DNA of 64,000 nucleotides from Janthinobacterium psychrotolerans. GTDB taxonomy: Bacteria > Pseudomonadota > Gammaproteobacteria > Burkholderiales > Burkholderiaceae_D. The stretch spans positions 1 to 64,000 of the forward strand of contig NZ_LOCQ01000054.1 of NCBI RefSeq assembly GCF_001677885.1, given 5' to 3'. The notes beneath the pieces are model-generated. The model was not told the origin of the DNA. It saw nothing but the letters and a program-made list of their open reading frames with translations, and did no database searches. Shown one piece after another: positions 26,233 to 36,500 of this stretch. The position numbers were made by a program, and so were the translations under genes. Every line of letters begins with the position of its first letter. The first letter of the stretch is position 1.

Positions 26233-27155
26233 AGTTCGGCCAGCGCCTTGACATGGGCCGCCACGCTGCGCCCCAGCGACGACAGGTTGTAGCCGCCTTC
26301 CAGGCAGCTGACGATGCGCCCCTCGCCATATTGCCGGGCCACCGCCATCATCTGCTGCGTCAGCCAGCTGTAGTCGGCTTCGACCAGGCCCATGCCGCCC
26401 ACATCGTCTTCGCGGTGGGCGTCGAAACCGGCGGAAATGAAGATCATCTGCGGACGCTGGCGGTGCAGCGCCGGCAGCCAGTGGTCAAGCACCAGCTGGC
26501 GCACCACATCGCCCTTCGAGCGGGCCGGCACCGGCACATTGACGCGCGTGTCGGTATAGGATTCGACATCGCTGTAGGGATAGAACGGGTGCTGGAAAAA
26601 ACTGACCATCAGAATGCGCGGATCGTGCGCCACCGATTCGGCCGTGCCGTTGCCATGATGCACGTCGAAGTCGACGATGGCGACCCGCTCCAGGCCGCGC
26701 ACGTCGAGCGCATGCTTGGCGGCGATGGCGATATTGTTGAACAGGCAGAAACCCATCGGCTCGCTGGGCCGCGCATGGTGGCCGGGCGGACGGATGGCGC
26801 AAAAGGCGTTGGCGATCTCGCCGTCGATCACCGCGTCGGTGGCCGAAATGGCCGCGCCGGCCGCCGCCAGCGCCGCCTGATAGCTGTGTGCGTTGAGCAA
26901 GGTATCGCCGTCGAGCGGATAGTAGTCGCCTGGCGGCGGCAGGTTGTCGCGCACCAGGCCGATGGCCGTGGCGCTGTGATTGCGCTCGATATCGGACAGC
27001 TGCGCGCAGGCGCCCGTGCGGTGTTCGACCAGGTCGCTGATATGGGCCAGAATCAGCTGGTCGCTGATGGCCTGCAGGCGGGCTGGCGATTCGGGATGCC
27101 AGTCGCCCATTTCATGGCGCTGGCAATCGGGGTGGGTATAAATAGCTGTGCTCAT
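26229..27155 (-). CDS. Histone deacetylase-like amidohydrolase
   Basis: A 308-residue zinc hydrolase of the arginase/deacetylase superfamily (class II HDAC-like, AcuC/AphA). Seen are AIRPPGHHARP (catalytic His pair), VDFDVHHGNGT (zinc Asp and His), ISAGFDAHREDDVGG (second zinc Asp) and EGGYN near the C-terminus. Bacterial members deacetylate acetylpolyamines or protein lysines; which applies here cannot be told. Confidence 0.92.
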   Translation of the reverse strand: MSTAIYTHPDCQRHEMGDWHPESPARLQAISDQLILAHISDLVEHRTGACAQLSDIERNHSATAIGLVRDNLPPPGDYYPLDGDTLLNAHSYQAALAAAGAAISATDAVIDGEIANAFCAIRPPGHHARPSEPMGFCLFNNIAIAAKHALDVRGLERVAIVDFDVHHGNGTAESVAHDPRILMVSFFQHPFYPYSDVESYTDTRVNVPVPARSKGDVVRQLVLDHWLPALHRQRPQMIFISAGFDAHREDDVGGMGLVEADYSWLTQQMMAVARQYGEGRIVSCLEGGYNLSSLGRSVAAHVKALAEL

Positions 27156-27349
27156 TGTTGTACTTGTTCGCTTGGTCTCTGCTATGTCGCTGTCCGCGCA
27201 GGTAAAATCACAGGCTGGCCTGCGCCGCCATTGTCTCGACCTTCTAATCTACCACGGACACGCCGGTGGCGGGTGCGGTGGCAGGCGCGGGATTTGACCG
27301 GCGCCAGCGATTCCGGATGAAATGGCTGTGCGTACACGACAAGGACTCC

Positions 27350-28258
<909 letters not shown>

Positions 28259-28262
28259 ACCG

Positions 28263-29195
28263 ATGCCACGCGCTTCACTGCTGCCCACGCGCCCCTGGCT
28301 CGGCGCGCACCGCGTGCATATCCGGCCCTCGCGCGCCGGCCTGGCGTTTGCCGTGCTGCTGCTGGCGCTGTGGATTGCCGCCGTCAACTACGAACTGGCG
28401 CTGGGCCATGCGCTGACCTGGTTTGCCGTCGCCTGCGCCATCACCGACATGCTGTTTGCCAGCCGTAACCTGGCCGGACTGTCGCTGTCGGCCACGCCGG
28501 GCCGGCCGCTGGCCGTGGGTGGCAACGCCAATTTCGAGCTGCGCCTGATCAACCGCAGCAGCCGGCCCCGTCATGCGATTGCCGTACTGGCGGCCGTGCC
28601 GCAAGCGGCGCCCGCACTGGTTGACGTGGACGCCGGCGGCGCGGCCACCGTCACGCTGGTCTTGCCAGCGCTCAAACGAGGCTGGCTGGCGGCGCCTGCC
28701 GTGCGCCTGGCCAGCGGCTTCCCGCTGGGCCTGTTCCACGCCTGGTGCCACTGGCAGCCGGGCGCGCGCGTGCTGGTCCATCCGCGCCCGGAAACGCCGG
28801 CGCCGCCGCTCCCCTTCAACCTCACCGAAACCCATCCCCGGCACTTGGAGCTGGCCGGCGTGGCCGCCTACCGGCGCGGCGATGCGCTGCAGCGGCTGGC
28901 CTGGCGCCATATCGCACGCCACGACGGCGAGCATTTATACAGCAAGCAATTCGAGCCGGCCCACGGCGAAGGCCGGGACGACTTGCTGCTCGACTACGCC
29001 AGCCTGCCGGCGCAACTGGACCCGGAAGCGCGGCTGTCGCGCCTGTGCGCCTGGGCGCTGGCGGCCGAACAGTCGCAGCTGGCGTATGGCCTGCGCGTGG
29101 ATGAGGTCGTCGTCGCATCGGGCCAGGGCGCGGCGCACCTCGACGCCTGCCTGCGCGCACTGGCGCTGCATGGCTTGCCGCAGGCTGCCGCGTAA
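28263..29195 (+). CDS. DUF58 domain membrane protein
   Basis: A 310-residue protein with two adjacent N-terminal transmembrane helices (about 25-45 and 50-67), a beta-rich segment and the DUF58 core with GDALQRLAWRHIARH and YSKQFE followed by the DDLLLDYASL strand. DUF58 proteins nearly always accompany MoxR ATPases. It starts 4 bases after the moxR stop; its TAA overlaps the ATG of the transglutaminase gene (TAATG). Confidence 0.9.
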   Translation: MPRASLLPTRPWLGAHRVHIRPSRAGLAFAVLLLALWIAAVNYELALGHALTWFAVACAITDMLFASRNLAGLSLSATPGRPLAVGGNANFELRLINRSSRPRHAIAVLAAVPQAAPALVDVDAGGAATVTLVLPALKRGWLAAPAVRLASGFPLGLFHAWCHWQPGARVLVHPRPETPAPPLPFNLTETHPRHLELAGVAAYRRGDALQRLAWRHIARHDGEHLYSKQFEPAHGEGRDDLLLDYASLPAQLDPEARLSRLCAWALAAEQSQLAYGLRVDEVVVASGQGAAHLDACLRALALHGLPQAAA

Positions 29196-31180
29196 TGGGC
29201 CTGCTGCAAACACTGCCGCGCGAGCGCGCCGATATGCTGCTGCTGTTGGTTGCGGTGGCCATGGTGCTGGCGCCGCATGCCGCGCATTTTCCGCCGTGGC
29301 TGTCGCTGGCCATGGCCGCGCCGCTGCTGTGGCGCGCGGCGCTGGCCATCATGGCGCGCCCGGGTGGGCGCCAGCCGCCGCTGGGCTGGCTGATGCTGCT
29401 GGCCATGCTGGGCATCTCGGGCGTGCATATCAGCTACGGCACCCTGCTCGGGCGCGATCCGGGCGTGGCCATGCTGGCCCTGCTGCTGTCGCTCAAATGC
29501 CTGGAAATGCACGGCCGGCGCGATGTCTGCGTGGTGGTGTTCATCAGCTTCTTTTTGCTGCTGGCCAATTTCTTCCATGGCCAGGGCCTGCTCGGCGCGG
29601 CGTGGCTGCTGGCCACGGTGAGCGTGCTGCTGGCGGCGCTGCTGTCGTTTCAGTACGGCACGATGCAACCGCGCTGGCCGGCGCGCTGGCGTTTGCTGGG
29701 CCGCATGCTGGCGCTGGCCCTGCCCCTGTCGGCGCTGCTGTTTTTCATGATGCCGCGCCTGTCCGGCCCGCTATGGGGCCAGGCCGGCGCCGGCGCGCGC
29801 GGCGCCACGGGATTATCGGACAGCATGCAGCCGGGAGCGATCGCGCAGCTGGCCTTGTCCGGCGAGCCCGTCTTCACGGCGCGCTTCCCTGCCGCGCTGC
29901 CGCCGCAAGACGCGCTGTACTGGCGTGGTGTGGTGCTGGGCAACTACGACGGCGTCCGCTGGACCCGCAACACCGCGTCCGCGACCGCGGGCAAGATCGA
30001 TGTCGCACTGACCGGCCAGCGTTTCGATTACCAGGTCGAGCTGCTGGCGAGCGGCCAGCGGCGCATCTTTGCACTGGACCTGCCGCGCAGCCTCGAGCGC
30101 CTGCCCGGCAATCCCTATCTGGTGTCGCCGGCACTGGAGCTGCAAACCGTGCAGCCCATCACGACAGCCGTGCGCTACCGCGCCAGTTCGCAAACGCGCT
30201 ACCGGCTGCAGCCGCAGCTGGCGCCGGAGCAAAGGCAACCCTGGCTGGCGCTGCCTGCGCAGGCCAATCCGCGCAGCCTGGCGTGGGCGCGGCACTTGCG
30301 CGCAGGACAGACGGATGCACAGGCGGCCATCAACGCCGTGCTCGCCCACTTTCGCCAGGCGCCGTTCCGCTATACCCTGCAGCCGCCGCTGCTGCCGGGC
30401 AAGAATGGCGTCGACCAGTTCCTGTTCGATACGCAAGCGGGCTTTTGCGAACACTATGCGGGCAGCTTTGTCGTGCTGATGCGCGCCATGGGCATCCCGG
30501 CGCGCGTGGTGACCGGCTACCAGGGCGGCCTGCGCGACGAGACGGCAGGAACCATCACCGTGCGCCAGTCCGACGCCCACGCCTGGAGCGAAGTGTGGTT
30601 GGCCGATCAAGGCTGGACCAGGATCGATCCCACCGCCCAGGTCGCGCCGATGCGCACCGCGCGCAGCCTGGACGCGGCGCTGCCGCCGGTGCCGGCGCAG
30701 GCCGGCCGCTGGCGGCCACTGGACGCCTGGCATAGCGCCTGGCAGCGGGCCGAGCAACGCTGGCAGCACTGGGTGCTCGATTACACGCCCGAGCGCCAGC
30801 GCGTTCTGCTCAATGCCGTGCTGGCGCTGCCGGCGCGCGGCATCGCCGCCGCCTGCGCGCTGCTCGCCGCGCTGGCGGCACTGGCCGGCGCCCTGCTGTG
30901 GTGGCGCCAGCGGCCGGCCACGCACGCCGACGCCGCGCTAGACAATCTGTATGCGCGCTTTTGCCGCCGCCAGGCGCGACGCGGACACAGCCGTGCGACA
31001 AATGAGGGGCCGCACGGTTATGCTGCACGGCTGGCGGCCAGCCCGGCCACGCCGCGCGCGCACGATGCGATGGCGCGCTTTCTGGCTATCTATGCGGCGA
31101 TGAAGTATGGTAACGCCAGCCCAGACGAACACACCCGTGCGCGGCGCGAACTGCGCCGCCTGTTAACACTATGCCGATGA
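29195..31180 (+). CDS. TgpA-like membrane transglutaminase (DUF3488)
   Basis: A 661-residue inner-membrane protein: about six N-terminal helices (residues 10-185), a periplasmic transglutaminase-like core, then a C-terminal helix (about 548-568) and a DUF4129-like cytoplasmic tail. The triad is intact: Cys418 in AGFCEHYAGS, His462 in SDAHAWSEVW and Asp478 in RIDPTA. The homologue TgpA is essential in Pseudomonas aeruginosa, but its substrate is unknown. Translational coupling with the DUF58 gene suggests a stoichiometric complex. Confidence 0.92.
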   Translation: MGLLQTLPRERADMLLLLVAVAMVLAPHAAHFPPWLSLAMAAPLLWRAALAIMARPGGRQPPLGWLMLLAMLGISGVHISYGTLLGRDPGVAMLALLLSLKCLEMHGRRDVCVVVFISFFLLLANFFHGQGLLGAAWLLATVSVLLAALLSFQYGTMQPRWPARWRLLGRMLALALPLSALLFFMMPRLSGPLWGQAGAGARGATGLSDSMQPGAIAQLALSGEPVFTARFPAALPPQDALYWRGVVLGNYDGVRWTRNTASATAGKIDVALTGQRFDYQVELLASGQRRIFALDLPRSLERLPGNPYLVSPALELQTVQPITTAVRYRASSQTRYRLQPQLAPEQRQPWLALPAQANPRSLAWARHLRAGQTDAQAAINAVLAHFRQAPFRYTLQPPLLPGKNGVDQFLFDTQAGFCEHYAGSFVVLMRAMGIPARVVTGYQGGLRDETAGTITVRQSDAHAWSEVWLADQGWTRIDPTAQVAPMRTARSLDAALPPVPAQAGRWRPLDAWHSAWQRAEQRWQHWVLDYTPERQRVLLNAVLALPARGIAAACALLAALAALAGALLWWRQRPATHADAALDNLYARFCRRQARRGHSRATNEGPHGYAARLAASPATPRAHDAMARFLAIYAAMKYGNASPDEHTRARRELRRLLTLCR

Positions 31181-32331
31181 GACGATTCTTGCCTACCACT
31201 ACCTCGACCACTTCCGCCTTCCTGTTGTCCCTGCTGCTGGCCGTCACTGCACAGGCCGCCGAAAACAGCCAGATTTCCGCCGCCGACCGCGCCAGGGCGA
31301 TCCAGGCCGCCAAACAGGGCGCAATCAAGCCGGCCGCAAAAAAGGCGCCCGCCAGGTTCGATTTCGAAGGCGAATTCGTCAATTACGCCAGCTGGCCCGA
31401 GGTGCGGAGCTTTCTCGACGAGATGGCGTCCAGGCACGGCTTTGACCGCGCCGAACTCGATGCACTGATCGGCAAGGTGCGCTATGTGGACACCACGGTG
31501 CAGCTGATGAAACCGGCGCCGCCGGGCAAGCCGAAGAACTGGCAAGCCTACAGCGCGCGCTTTATCGAACCGGTACGCATCAATGCCGGCGTGAAATTCT
31601 GGCAGGAAAACGCCGAAGCGCTGGCGCGCGCCGAGCGCGAGTATGGCGTGCCGGCCAATATCATCGTCGGCATTATCGGCGTGGAAACCGTGTACGGACG
31701 CAATACGGGCCGCTTCCGCGTGCTCGACGCGCTGACCACGCTGGCGTTTTCCTACCCGGAAAGCCCTACCCGCGCCGCGCGCATGGCCTACTTCAAGGGC
31801 GAACTGGAAAATGCGCTGCTGTTCGCGCGCAAGGATGGCATCGATCCGCTGACCTTGCTGGGATCCTACGCGGGCGCCATCGGCCTGCCACAGTTCATGC
31901 CCAGCAGCATCATGAAATATGCGGTGGACTTCGACGGCGATAGCCATATCGACTTGCGCAACTCGACCGCCGACGCCATCGGCAGCGTGGCCCACTTCCT
32001 CGTCGAGCATGGCTGGAAACGCGATGATCCGGCCACCATCGCCTATCCGGTGACGGTCTCGCCGAGCCGCGTCTGGGAAAAATTCCTCGGTGCCGGCCTG
32101 GCCGCCAAATTCACTTTGGCCGAGCTGCAGCAGGCTGGCGTGAGCAGCGTGGCGGCACCACCACAGAATATGCTGTACGGCTTGATCGACCTGCAGAATG
32201 GCTCAGAAGCAACAGAGTACAGCTTGGCAAGCAATAACTTCTTTGCTATAACTCAGTACAACAGAAGTTACTTCTATGCCATGTCAGTGATTGATCTGGG
32301 CAAGGCTGTCAGCGAAGCGCGCGCTCGCTAA
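31171..32331 (+). CDS. mltB: Membrane-bound lytic murein transglycosylase B
   Basis: A 386-residue periplasmic muramidase that cleaves the MurNAc-GlcNAc bond to form 1,6-anhydro ends. Export signal at the N-terminus (TTSAFLLSLLLAVTAQAAEN); no lipobox, so probably soluble, unlike E. coli MltB. Catalytic Glu172 lies in GVETVYGRNTG; LPQFMPSSIMKYAVDFDGDS and NFFAITQYNRSYFYAMSV are family motifs. It overlaps the transglutaminase gene by 10 bases, tying cell-wall turnover to the MoxR cluster. The start could be either of two ATGs at 31171 and 31177. Confidence 0.93.
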   Translation: MPMRRFLPTTTSTTSAFLLSLLLAVTAQAAENSQISAADRARAIQAAKQGAIKPAAKKAPARFDFEGEFVNYASWPEVRSFLDEMASRHGFDRAELDALIGKVRYVDTTVQLMKPAPPGKPKNWQAYSARFIEPVRINAGVKFWQENAEALARAEREYGVPANIIVGIIGVETVYGRNTGRFRVLDALTTLAFSYPESPTRAARMAYFKGELENALLFARKDGIDPLTLLGSYAGAIGLPQFMPSSIMKYAVDFDGDSHIDLRNSTADAIGSVAHFLVEHGWKRDDPATIAYPVTVSPSRVWEKFLGAGLAAKFTLAELQQAGVSSVAAPPQNMLYGLIDLQNGSEATEYSLASNNFFAITQYNRSYFYAMSVIDLGKAVSEARAR

Positions 32332-32769
32332 CCGGAAGTCGGTGTAAAGTTATAATGTTACTTGTAAGAAAGCGTAAGCGCGATTGTCGCTGCTCTGGAA
32401 CATGTTTATGGTACACAGATCAGCATCGCGCTCGCCGAGCTCGCCAGTGATCCGGCCACCTCAAGAATTGCGCATGGTTTTTAACTTAACTTTTCTCAAA
32501 AAGCAATTTTTGATTTATCATGTCAATGGTAAAGAATACATAGGTGTTGCAACAGGACAACGAAAAAAAGAATGTGACACGATTGTCACACTTTCTAACG
32601 TGAAACTAAATCCTGCTGTACAATTGTGTATATATTATGAAAAACTGTACCCCGGATCGTACCATGTGTGAAATCGTTCCTTTTAGTAAAGAATGAACAT
32701 GAACGCAGCAAGAGCGAGCTCCGAGTGTTTTTACTTTGCAGTGCAACTACAGAAGGAACTAACAACATC
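32332..32769. other. AT-rich intergenic region
   Basis: 438 bases without a convincing gene, much more AT-rich than the surroundings from about 32470. A frame at 32474-32671 (65 residues, MVFNLTFLKKQFLIYHVNGK...) is open and its sequence is protein-like, but it lacks a ribosome site, so I do not call it. Several TATAAT-like stretches (for example TATAATG at about 32351 and TATATATTATG at about 32630) make it a likely promoter and leader region for the regulator-like gene at 32770. Confidence 0.4.
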
Positions 32770-33102
32770 ATGACAAATCAAGTCGGCATTGATATGAACA
32801 GCGATTCGGACTCCGACGATCTGTTGCAATACAACCCAAACAGATTGCTCGACACCCTGATCGAAAACCTGCGCCTGAAAAATGACGCAGCCCTGTCGCG
32901 CGCACTCGAAGTGGCGCCGCCAGTCATCAGCAAAATCCGCCACCACCGCCTGCCGGTCGGCGCCTCGCTGCTGATCCGCATGCACGAAGTCAGCGATCTG
33001 AGCATTCGTGACCTGCGTTATTTGATGGGTGACCGTCGCAACAAATTCCGCATCAGCGACAAGCAATTCAAGCCGAAAGAAGGCGAAACGCCACAAGGCT
33101 GA
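32770..33102 (+). CDS. Small DNA-binding-like (XRE/HTH-type) protein
   Basis: A 110-residue protein. Residues about 22-85 (LLDTLIENLRLKNDAALSRA, then LEVAPPVISKIRHHRLPVGA and SLLIRMHEVSDLSIRDLRYL) have the helix pattern of a lambda-repressor-like HTH, with LKNDAALSRALEVAPPVISKIRH as the probable helix-turn-helix. The N-terminus is acidic (MNSDSDSDD) and the C-terminus basic. Such short proteins are conserved in Oxalobacteraceae; targets are unknown. GAAGGAAC upstream supports the ATG at 32770 rather than earlier frame openings. Confidence 0.72.
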   Translation: MTNQVGIDMNSDSDSDDLLQYNPNRLLDTLIENLRLKNDAALSRALEVAPPVISKIRHHRLPVGASLLIRMHEVSDLSIRDLRYLMGDRRNKFRISDKQFKPKEGETPQG

Positions 33103-33124
33103 TCCTGCCGCTTGCGCAGGTTTT

Positions 33125-33151
33125 CCCTCCCCGTCCGGGGAGGGGGTCTTT
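33125..33151 (+). terminator. Probable terminator after the HTH gene
   Basis: Stem CCCTCCCC, loop GTCC, GGGGAGGG followed by GGTCTTT. The stem is strong but the T tract is short. Confidence 0.5.
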
Positions 33152-33193
33152 ACACCGTATGTCCAGGCCGTTCTGGCCGACCTGAATCACACC

Positions 33194-34096
33194 TTATGCT
33201 GGAAACACGCCGGTCGACAGATATCTGTCTCCGCGGTCGCAGACCACGAACACGATGGTCGCATTCTCCACGGTTTGCGAAATGCGCAGCGCGATCTCGC
33301 AGGCGCCGGCCGCTGAAATGCCGCAAAACAAGCCCTCTTCCGCCGCCAGGCTGCGCGCCATGCGTTCGGCCACGCCCTGGCTCACGTATTCGATCTGGTC
33401 GACGCGCGTCTTGTCGTAGATTTTCGGCAGATACGCTTCCGGCCACTTGCGGATGCCGGGAATCTGCGAGCCTTCTTCCGGCTGCGCGCCGATGATCTGG
33501 ATCGCCGGATTGCGCTCCTTCAGATAGCGCGACACGCCCATGATGGTGCCGGTGGTGCCCATGGCGCTGACGAAATGCGTGACGCGCCCTTCCGTGTCGC
33601 GCCAGATTTCCGGGCCCGTGCTTTCGTAGTGGGCGCGCGCATTGTCTTCATTGCCGAACTGGTCGAGGATGATGCCGCGGCCGTCTTTCTGCATCTGCTC
33701 GGCCAGGTCGCGCGCATATTCCATGCCACCCGTCTTGGGCGTGAGCAGGATATCGGCGCCGTACGCGGCCATGCTCTGGCGGCGCTCGACGCTCAGATTG
33801 TCGGGCATCAGCAGCAGCATCTTGTAGCCGCGCAGCGCGGCGGCCATCGCCAGCGCGATGCCGGTATTGCCGCTGGTCGCCTCGATCAGGGTATCGCCCG
33901 GCTTGATCTGGCCGCGTTCTTCGGCGCGCCTGAGCATGGACATGGCGGCGCGGTCCTTGACGGAGCCTGCCGGGTTGTTGCCTTCGAGCTTGCCGAGGAT
34001 GATGTTGTTGCGCGCAAGCGCGTCGGCGCCCGGCAAACGCGTCAGCTGTACCAGCGGAGTATTGCCTATCGTATCTTCAAGTGTCTTGTAAGCCAT
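33194..34096 (-). CDS. cysM: Cysteine synthase B (O-acetylserine sulfhydrylase)
   Basis: A 300-residue PLP enzyme making cysteine from O-acetylserine and sulfide or thiosulfate. Motifs: IGNTPLVQL, the PLP lysine Lys47 in AGSVKDRAA, the substrate loop TSGNTG, phosphate-binding GTTGT (MGTTGTIMG), and GISAAGA. CysM rather than CysK is indicated by the NNPAGSVKDR context and the shorter length. The frame is open far upstream but the ATG at 34096 begins with the conserved MAYKTLEDTIGNTPL. Confidence 0.94.
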   Translation of the reverse strand: MAYKTLEDTIGNTPLVQLTRLPGADALARNNIILGKLEGNNPAGSVKDRAAMSMLRRAEERGQIKPGDTLIEATSGNTGIALAMAAALRGYKMLLLMPDNLSVERRQSMAAYGADILLTPKTGGMEYARDLAEQMQKDGRGIILDQFGNEDNARAHYESTGPEIWRDTEGRVTHFVSAMGTTGTIMGVSRYLKERNPAIQIIGAQPEEGSQIPGIRKWPEAYLPKIYDKTRVDQIEYVSQGVAERMARSLAAEEGLFCGISAAGACEIALRISQTVENATIVFVVCDRGDRYLSTGVFPA

Positions 34097-34357
34097 CGTG
34101 TCGCTTCGCGTAAATTCAACAAAGACCCATTCTAATATGAGATGCACGCTCGCGTGTCGCCGATCAACGGCCCGCCGGGCGCCCTGGCAGGCCGCGCCCA
34201 CCCGCGCCACAAGGCGCATGGATGCTCGCTTGCGCGGCTTTCCTTGCGGCAGTGCGGCAAGCTTTGGGCACGCGGCGCGGCCTTGCGCTAGACTGCCGTT
34301 ATCAGTTATTTTTCTTATTTGCTTATTCACTTCCCCTATCGCCACCACGGATACGCC

Positions 34358-36121
34358 ATGACCAGCAGCGCACCTGAATTCATCCCTGAAACCACGCCGG
34401 ATGATGCACTCCAGGCCAGTTCCTTCGACCTGCCCGGCCGCAGCCACCAGATTTCGCCCGTCTTCAATGACGCCGAACTCGACCGCATGCAGCGCTATGG
34501 CAAGCTCAAGCATTTTGCCGATGGCGAAACGCTGTTCAAGGCCGGTAACAGCAGTTTCGGCATGCTGGTCATCCTGTCGGGGCGGGTCGCCGTCACGCGC
34601 CATGAAGTCATGGGACAAGATACCTTGCTGCGCGAAGTGGGCCGCGGCCATTTCATCGCCGAGGTGGCGCAACTGTCGGGCCGCCCCACTCTCGTCAATG
34701 GCTGCGCCGTCGGCACCGTGGCGCTGCTCGACATCAGCTCGGAGTCGCTGCGCGCGCTGATCGTGGCCGAAGCGGAAATGGGCGAGCGCATCGTGCGCGC
34801 CCTGATACTGCGCCGCGTCGGCCTGATCGAAGCGAACTCGGGCGGACCGGTGCTGGTCGGGCCGCGTGGCAATGCCAATATGTTCCAGCTGCAAAGCTTT
34901 TTGACCAGCAACGGCCATCCGCACACGGTGCTCGATCCGGACAGCGATACGGCGGCCGCCGCCCTGCGCGCGCGCTACCAGCCGGCGCCGCACGAGTGGC
35001 CGCTGGTGGTCTGCCCGGACGGCAAGATCATGAAAAACCCGGGCAACGCCGATATCGGCCGCTGCCTGGACATGCTGCCGGACTTGTCAGGCGACAAGAT
35101 TTTCGACGTGCTGGTGGTGGGCGCCGGCCCGGCCGGCCTGGCCACGGCCGTGTATGCGGCCTCGGAAGGCTTGTCGGTGCTGGCGCTGGAGCAGCGCTCC
35201 TATGGCGGCCAGGCCGGCGCCAGCGCGCGGATTGAAAACTATCTGGGTTTTCCAACCGGAATTTCCGGCCGCGCACTGGCCGGGCGCGCTTATGTGCAGG
35301 CGCAAAAATTCGGCGTCGAAGTGGCCACGCCGGCCAATGCCGCCAAACTCGACTGCGACGGCTGGCCGCTGCGCCTGACCTTGTCCGATGGCATTACCGT
35401 GCGCGCCCGCACCGTGGTGCTGTCGTGCGGCGCGCGCTACCGCCGCCCGTCGCTGGCCAACCTGAAAACCTATGAGGGACGCGGCATTTATTACTGGGCC
35501 TCGCCGATCGAAGCCAAGCTGTGCCACCAGGAAGAAATCATCCTCGTCGGCGGCGGCAATTCGGCCGGCCAGGCGGCCGTGTTTCTGTCCGGCCATGCGG
35601 CCAGGGTGCACATGGTGATCCGCGGCGCCGGCCTGGCCGCCAGCATGTCGAGCTATCTGATCGAACGCATCGCCGCCACGCCGAATATCATCTTGCATAC
35701 GCACACTGAAATCGTCGCGCTCGAAGGCGACGACGATGGCTTGAGCGAGGTGCGCTGGCGCAACAACCAGACCGGCGAGGAGTCCGATTGCGCCGTGCGC
35801 CGCGTGTTCCTGTTTGTTGGCGCCGATCCGAACACCGACTGGCTGCAGGACTGCGCCGTGGCGGTCGACCCACAGGGCTTTATCCGCACCGGCTTTGACG
35901 TCACGCGCGCTCAATGCAGCAAGCTCGGCGACAAGCCGATCTCGCCGGCAGAACTGCCCGACCGCGCCGCGCTGGAAACGAGCGTGCCGGGCGTGTTCGC
36001 GATCGGCGACGTACGCGCCGGTTCGACCAAGCGGGTGGCCGCCGCCGTCGGCGAAGGCGCGGCCGTGGTGTCGCAGATCCACAGCTTCCTGGCCAGGCTG
36101 CCCGTCGACGCTGCGCAATAA
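34358..36121 (+). CDS. cNMP-binding domain fused to a thioredoxin-reductase-like flavoprotein lacking the CxxC
   Basis: A 587-residue fusion. Residues about 30-150 form a cyclic-nucleotide-binding-type beta barrel (GETLFKAGNSSFGMLVILSG). After a linker domain (about 170-235), residues about 248-575 are a two-dinucleotide-fold flavoprotein like thioredoxin reductase: FAD motif VVGAGPAGLATAVYAASEG, NADPH motif ILVGGGNSAGQAAVFL, and C-terminal FAD motif GVFAIGDVRAGSTKRVAAAVGEG. Where TrxB has CATC, this protein reads IYYWASPIEAKLC, so the redox dithiol is absent and it cannot work as a normal thioredoxin reductase. Function unknown; such fusions are widespread in soil bacteria. Confidence 0.88.
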   Translation: MTSSAPEFIPETTPDDALQASSFDLPGRSHQISPVFNDAELDRMQRYGKLKHFADGETLFKAGNSSFGMLVILSGRVAVTRHEVMGQDTLLREVGRGHFIAEVAQLSGRPTLVNGCAVGTVALLDISSESLRALIVAEAEMGERIVRALILRRVGLIEANSGGPVLVGPRGNANMFQLQSFLTSNGHPHTVLDPDSDTAAAALRARYQPAPHEWPLVVCPDGKIMKNPGNADIGRCLDMLPDLSGDKIFDVLVVGAGPAGLATAVYAASEGLSVLALEQRSYGGQAGASARIENYLGFPTGISGRALAGRAYVQAQKFGVEVATPANAAKLDCDGWPLRLTLSDGITVRARTVVLSCGARYRRPSLANLKTYEGRGIYYWASPIEAKLCHQEEIILVGGGNSAGQAAVFLSGHAARVHMVIRGAGLAASMSSYLIERIAATPNIILHTHTEIVALEGDDDGLSEVRWRNNQTGEESDCAVRRVFLFVGADPNTDWLQDCAVAVDPQGFIRTGFDVTRAQCSKLGDKPISPAELPDRAALETSVPGVFAIGDVRAGSTKRVAAAVGEGAAVVSQIHSFLARLPVDAAQ

Positions 36122-36340
36122 TCAGCGTCGTGGCGTCGGACAAGTCGCCACGCTGACATTGCCGACGTCCTGCGCGCCCTGCCACTGGTCGGCCGTGGTG
36201 GCGCGCCAGACCACGCGGTAGCCGGCCAGGTCCGGTTCCGTGTTCGGCTGCCGCTGCAGCGAGGTGGCGTTTTCCAATTTATCCGTGCGCACCTGGACCT
36301 GCGACGGCGCGTCTGGCGCGCCACCGTTCATGCTGCTCGA
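36122..36340 (-). pseudogene. Possible remnant of a secreted peptidase C-terminus
   Basis: A minus-strand frame reads ...APSQVQVRTDKLENATSLQR, then DLAGYRVVWRATTADQWQGA and QDVGNVSVATCPTP. This has the look of the fibronectin-III-like tail seen on M28-type aminopeptidases of this group (GYxVVWRAT..). No body of a peptidase is found upstream; the frame runs into REP-like repeats at 36400. I read it as a decayed fragment; the family assignment is from memory and weak. Confidence 0.3.
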
Positions 36341-36399
36341 CGGCCCGGGCCTGCTCGGCTTCATGGCCATGCTGACGCATATACCCGGGCTGGCAGCTG

Positions 36400-36490
36400 C
36401 GTAGGTCGGGTTAGCGCGCAAGCGCGTAACCCGACGCCACCGTTGACGCCAACAATGTCGTCGGATTACGGCGCCTGGCGTCTAATCCGA
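36400..36490. repeat. Pair of REP-like palindromes
   Basis: Two copies: GCGTAGGTCGGGTTAGCG...CGTAACCCGACGCC (36400-36438) and TCGTCGGATTACGG...TCTAATCCGA (36456-36490), the same family as at 19.3 kb. Paired changes (A/T to G/C on both arms of the first copy) keep the stem intact. Confidence 0.82.
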
Positions 36491-36500
36491 GCGACGCCGC

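Noticed and set aside
33194..34993. cysM as a 599-residue fusion protein
   Set aside because: The upstream 299 codons are antisense to the cNMP/TrxR gene; the conserved CysM start is the ATG at 34096.
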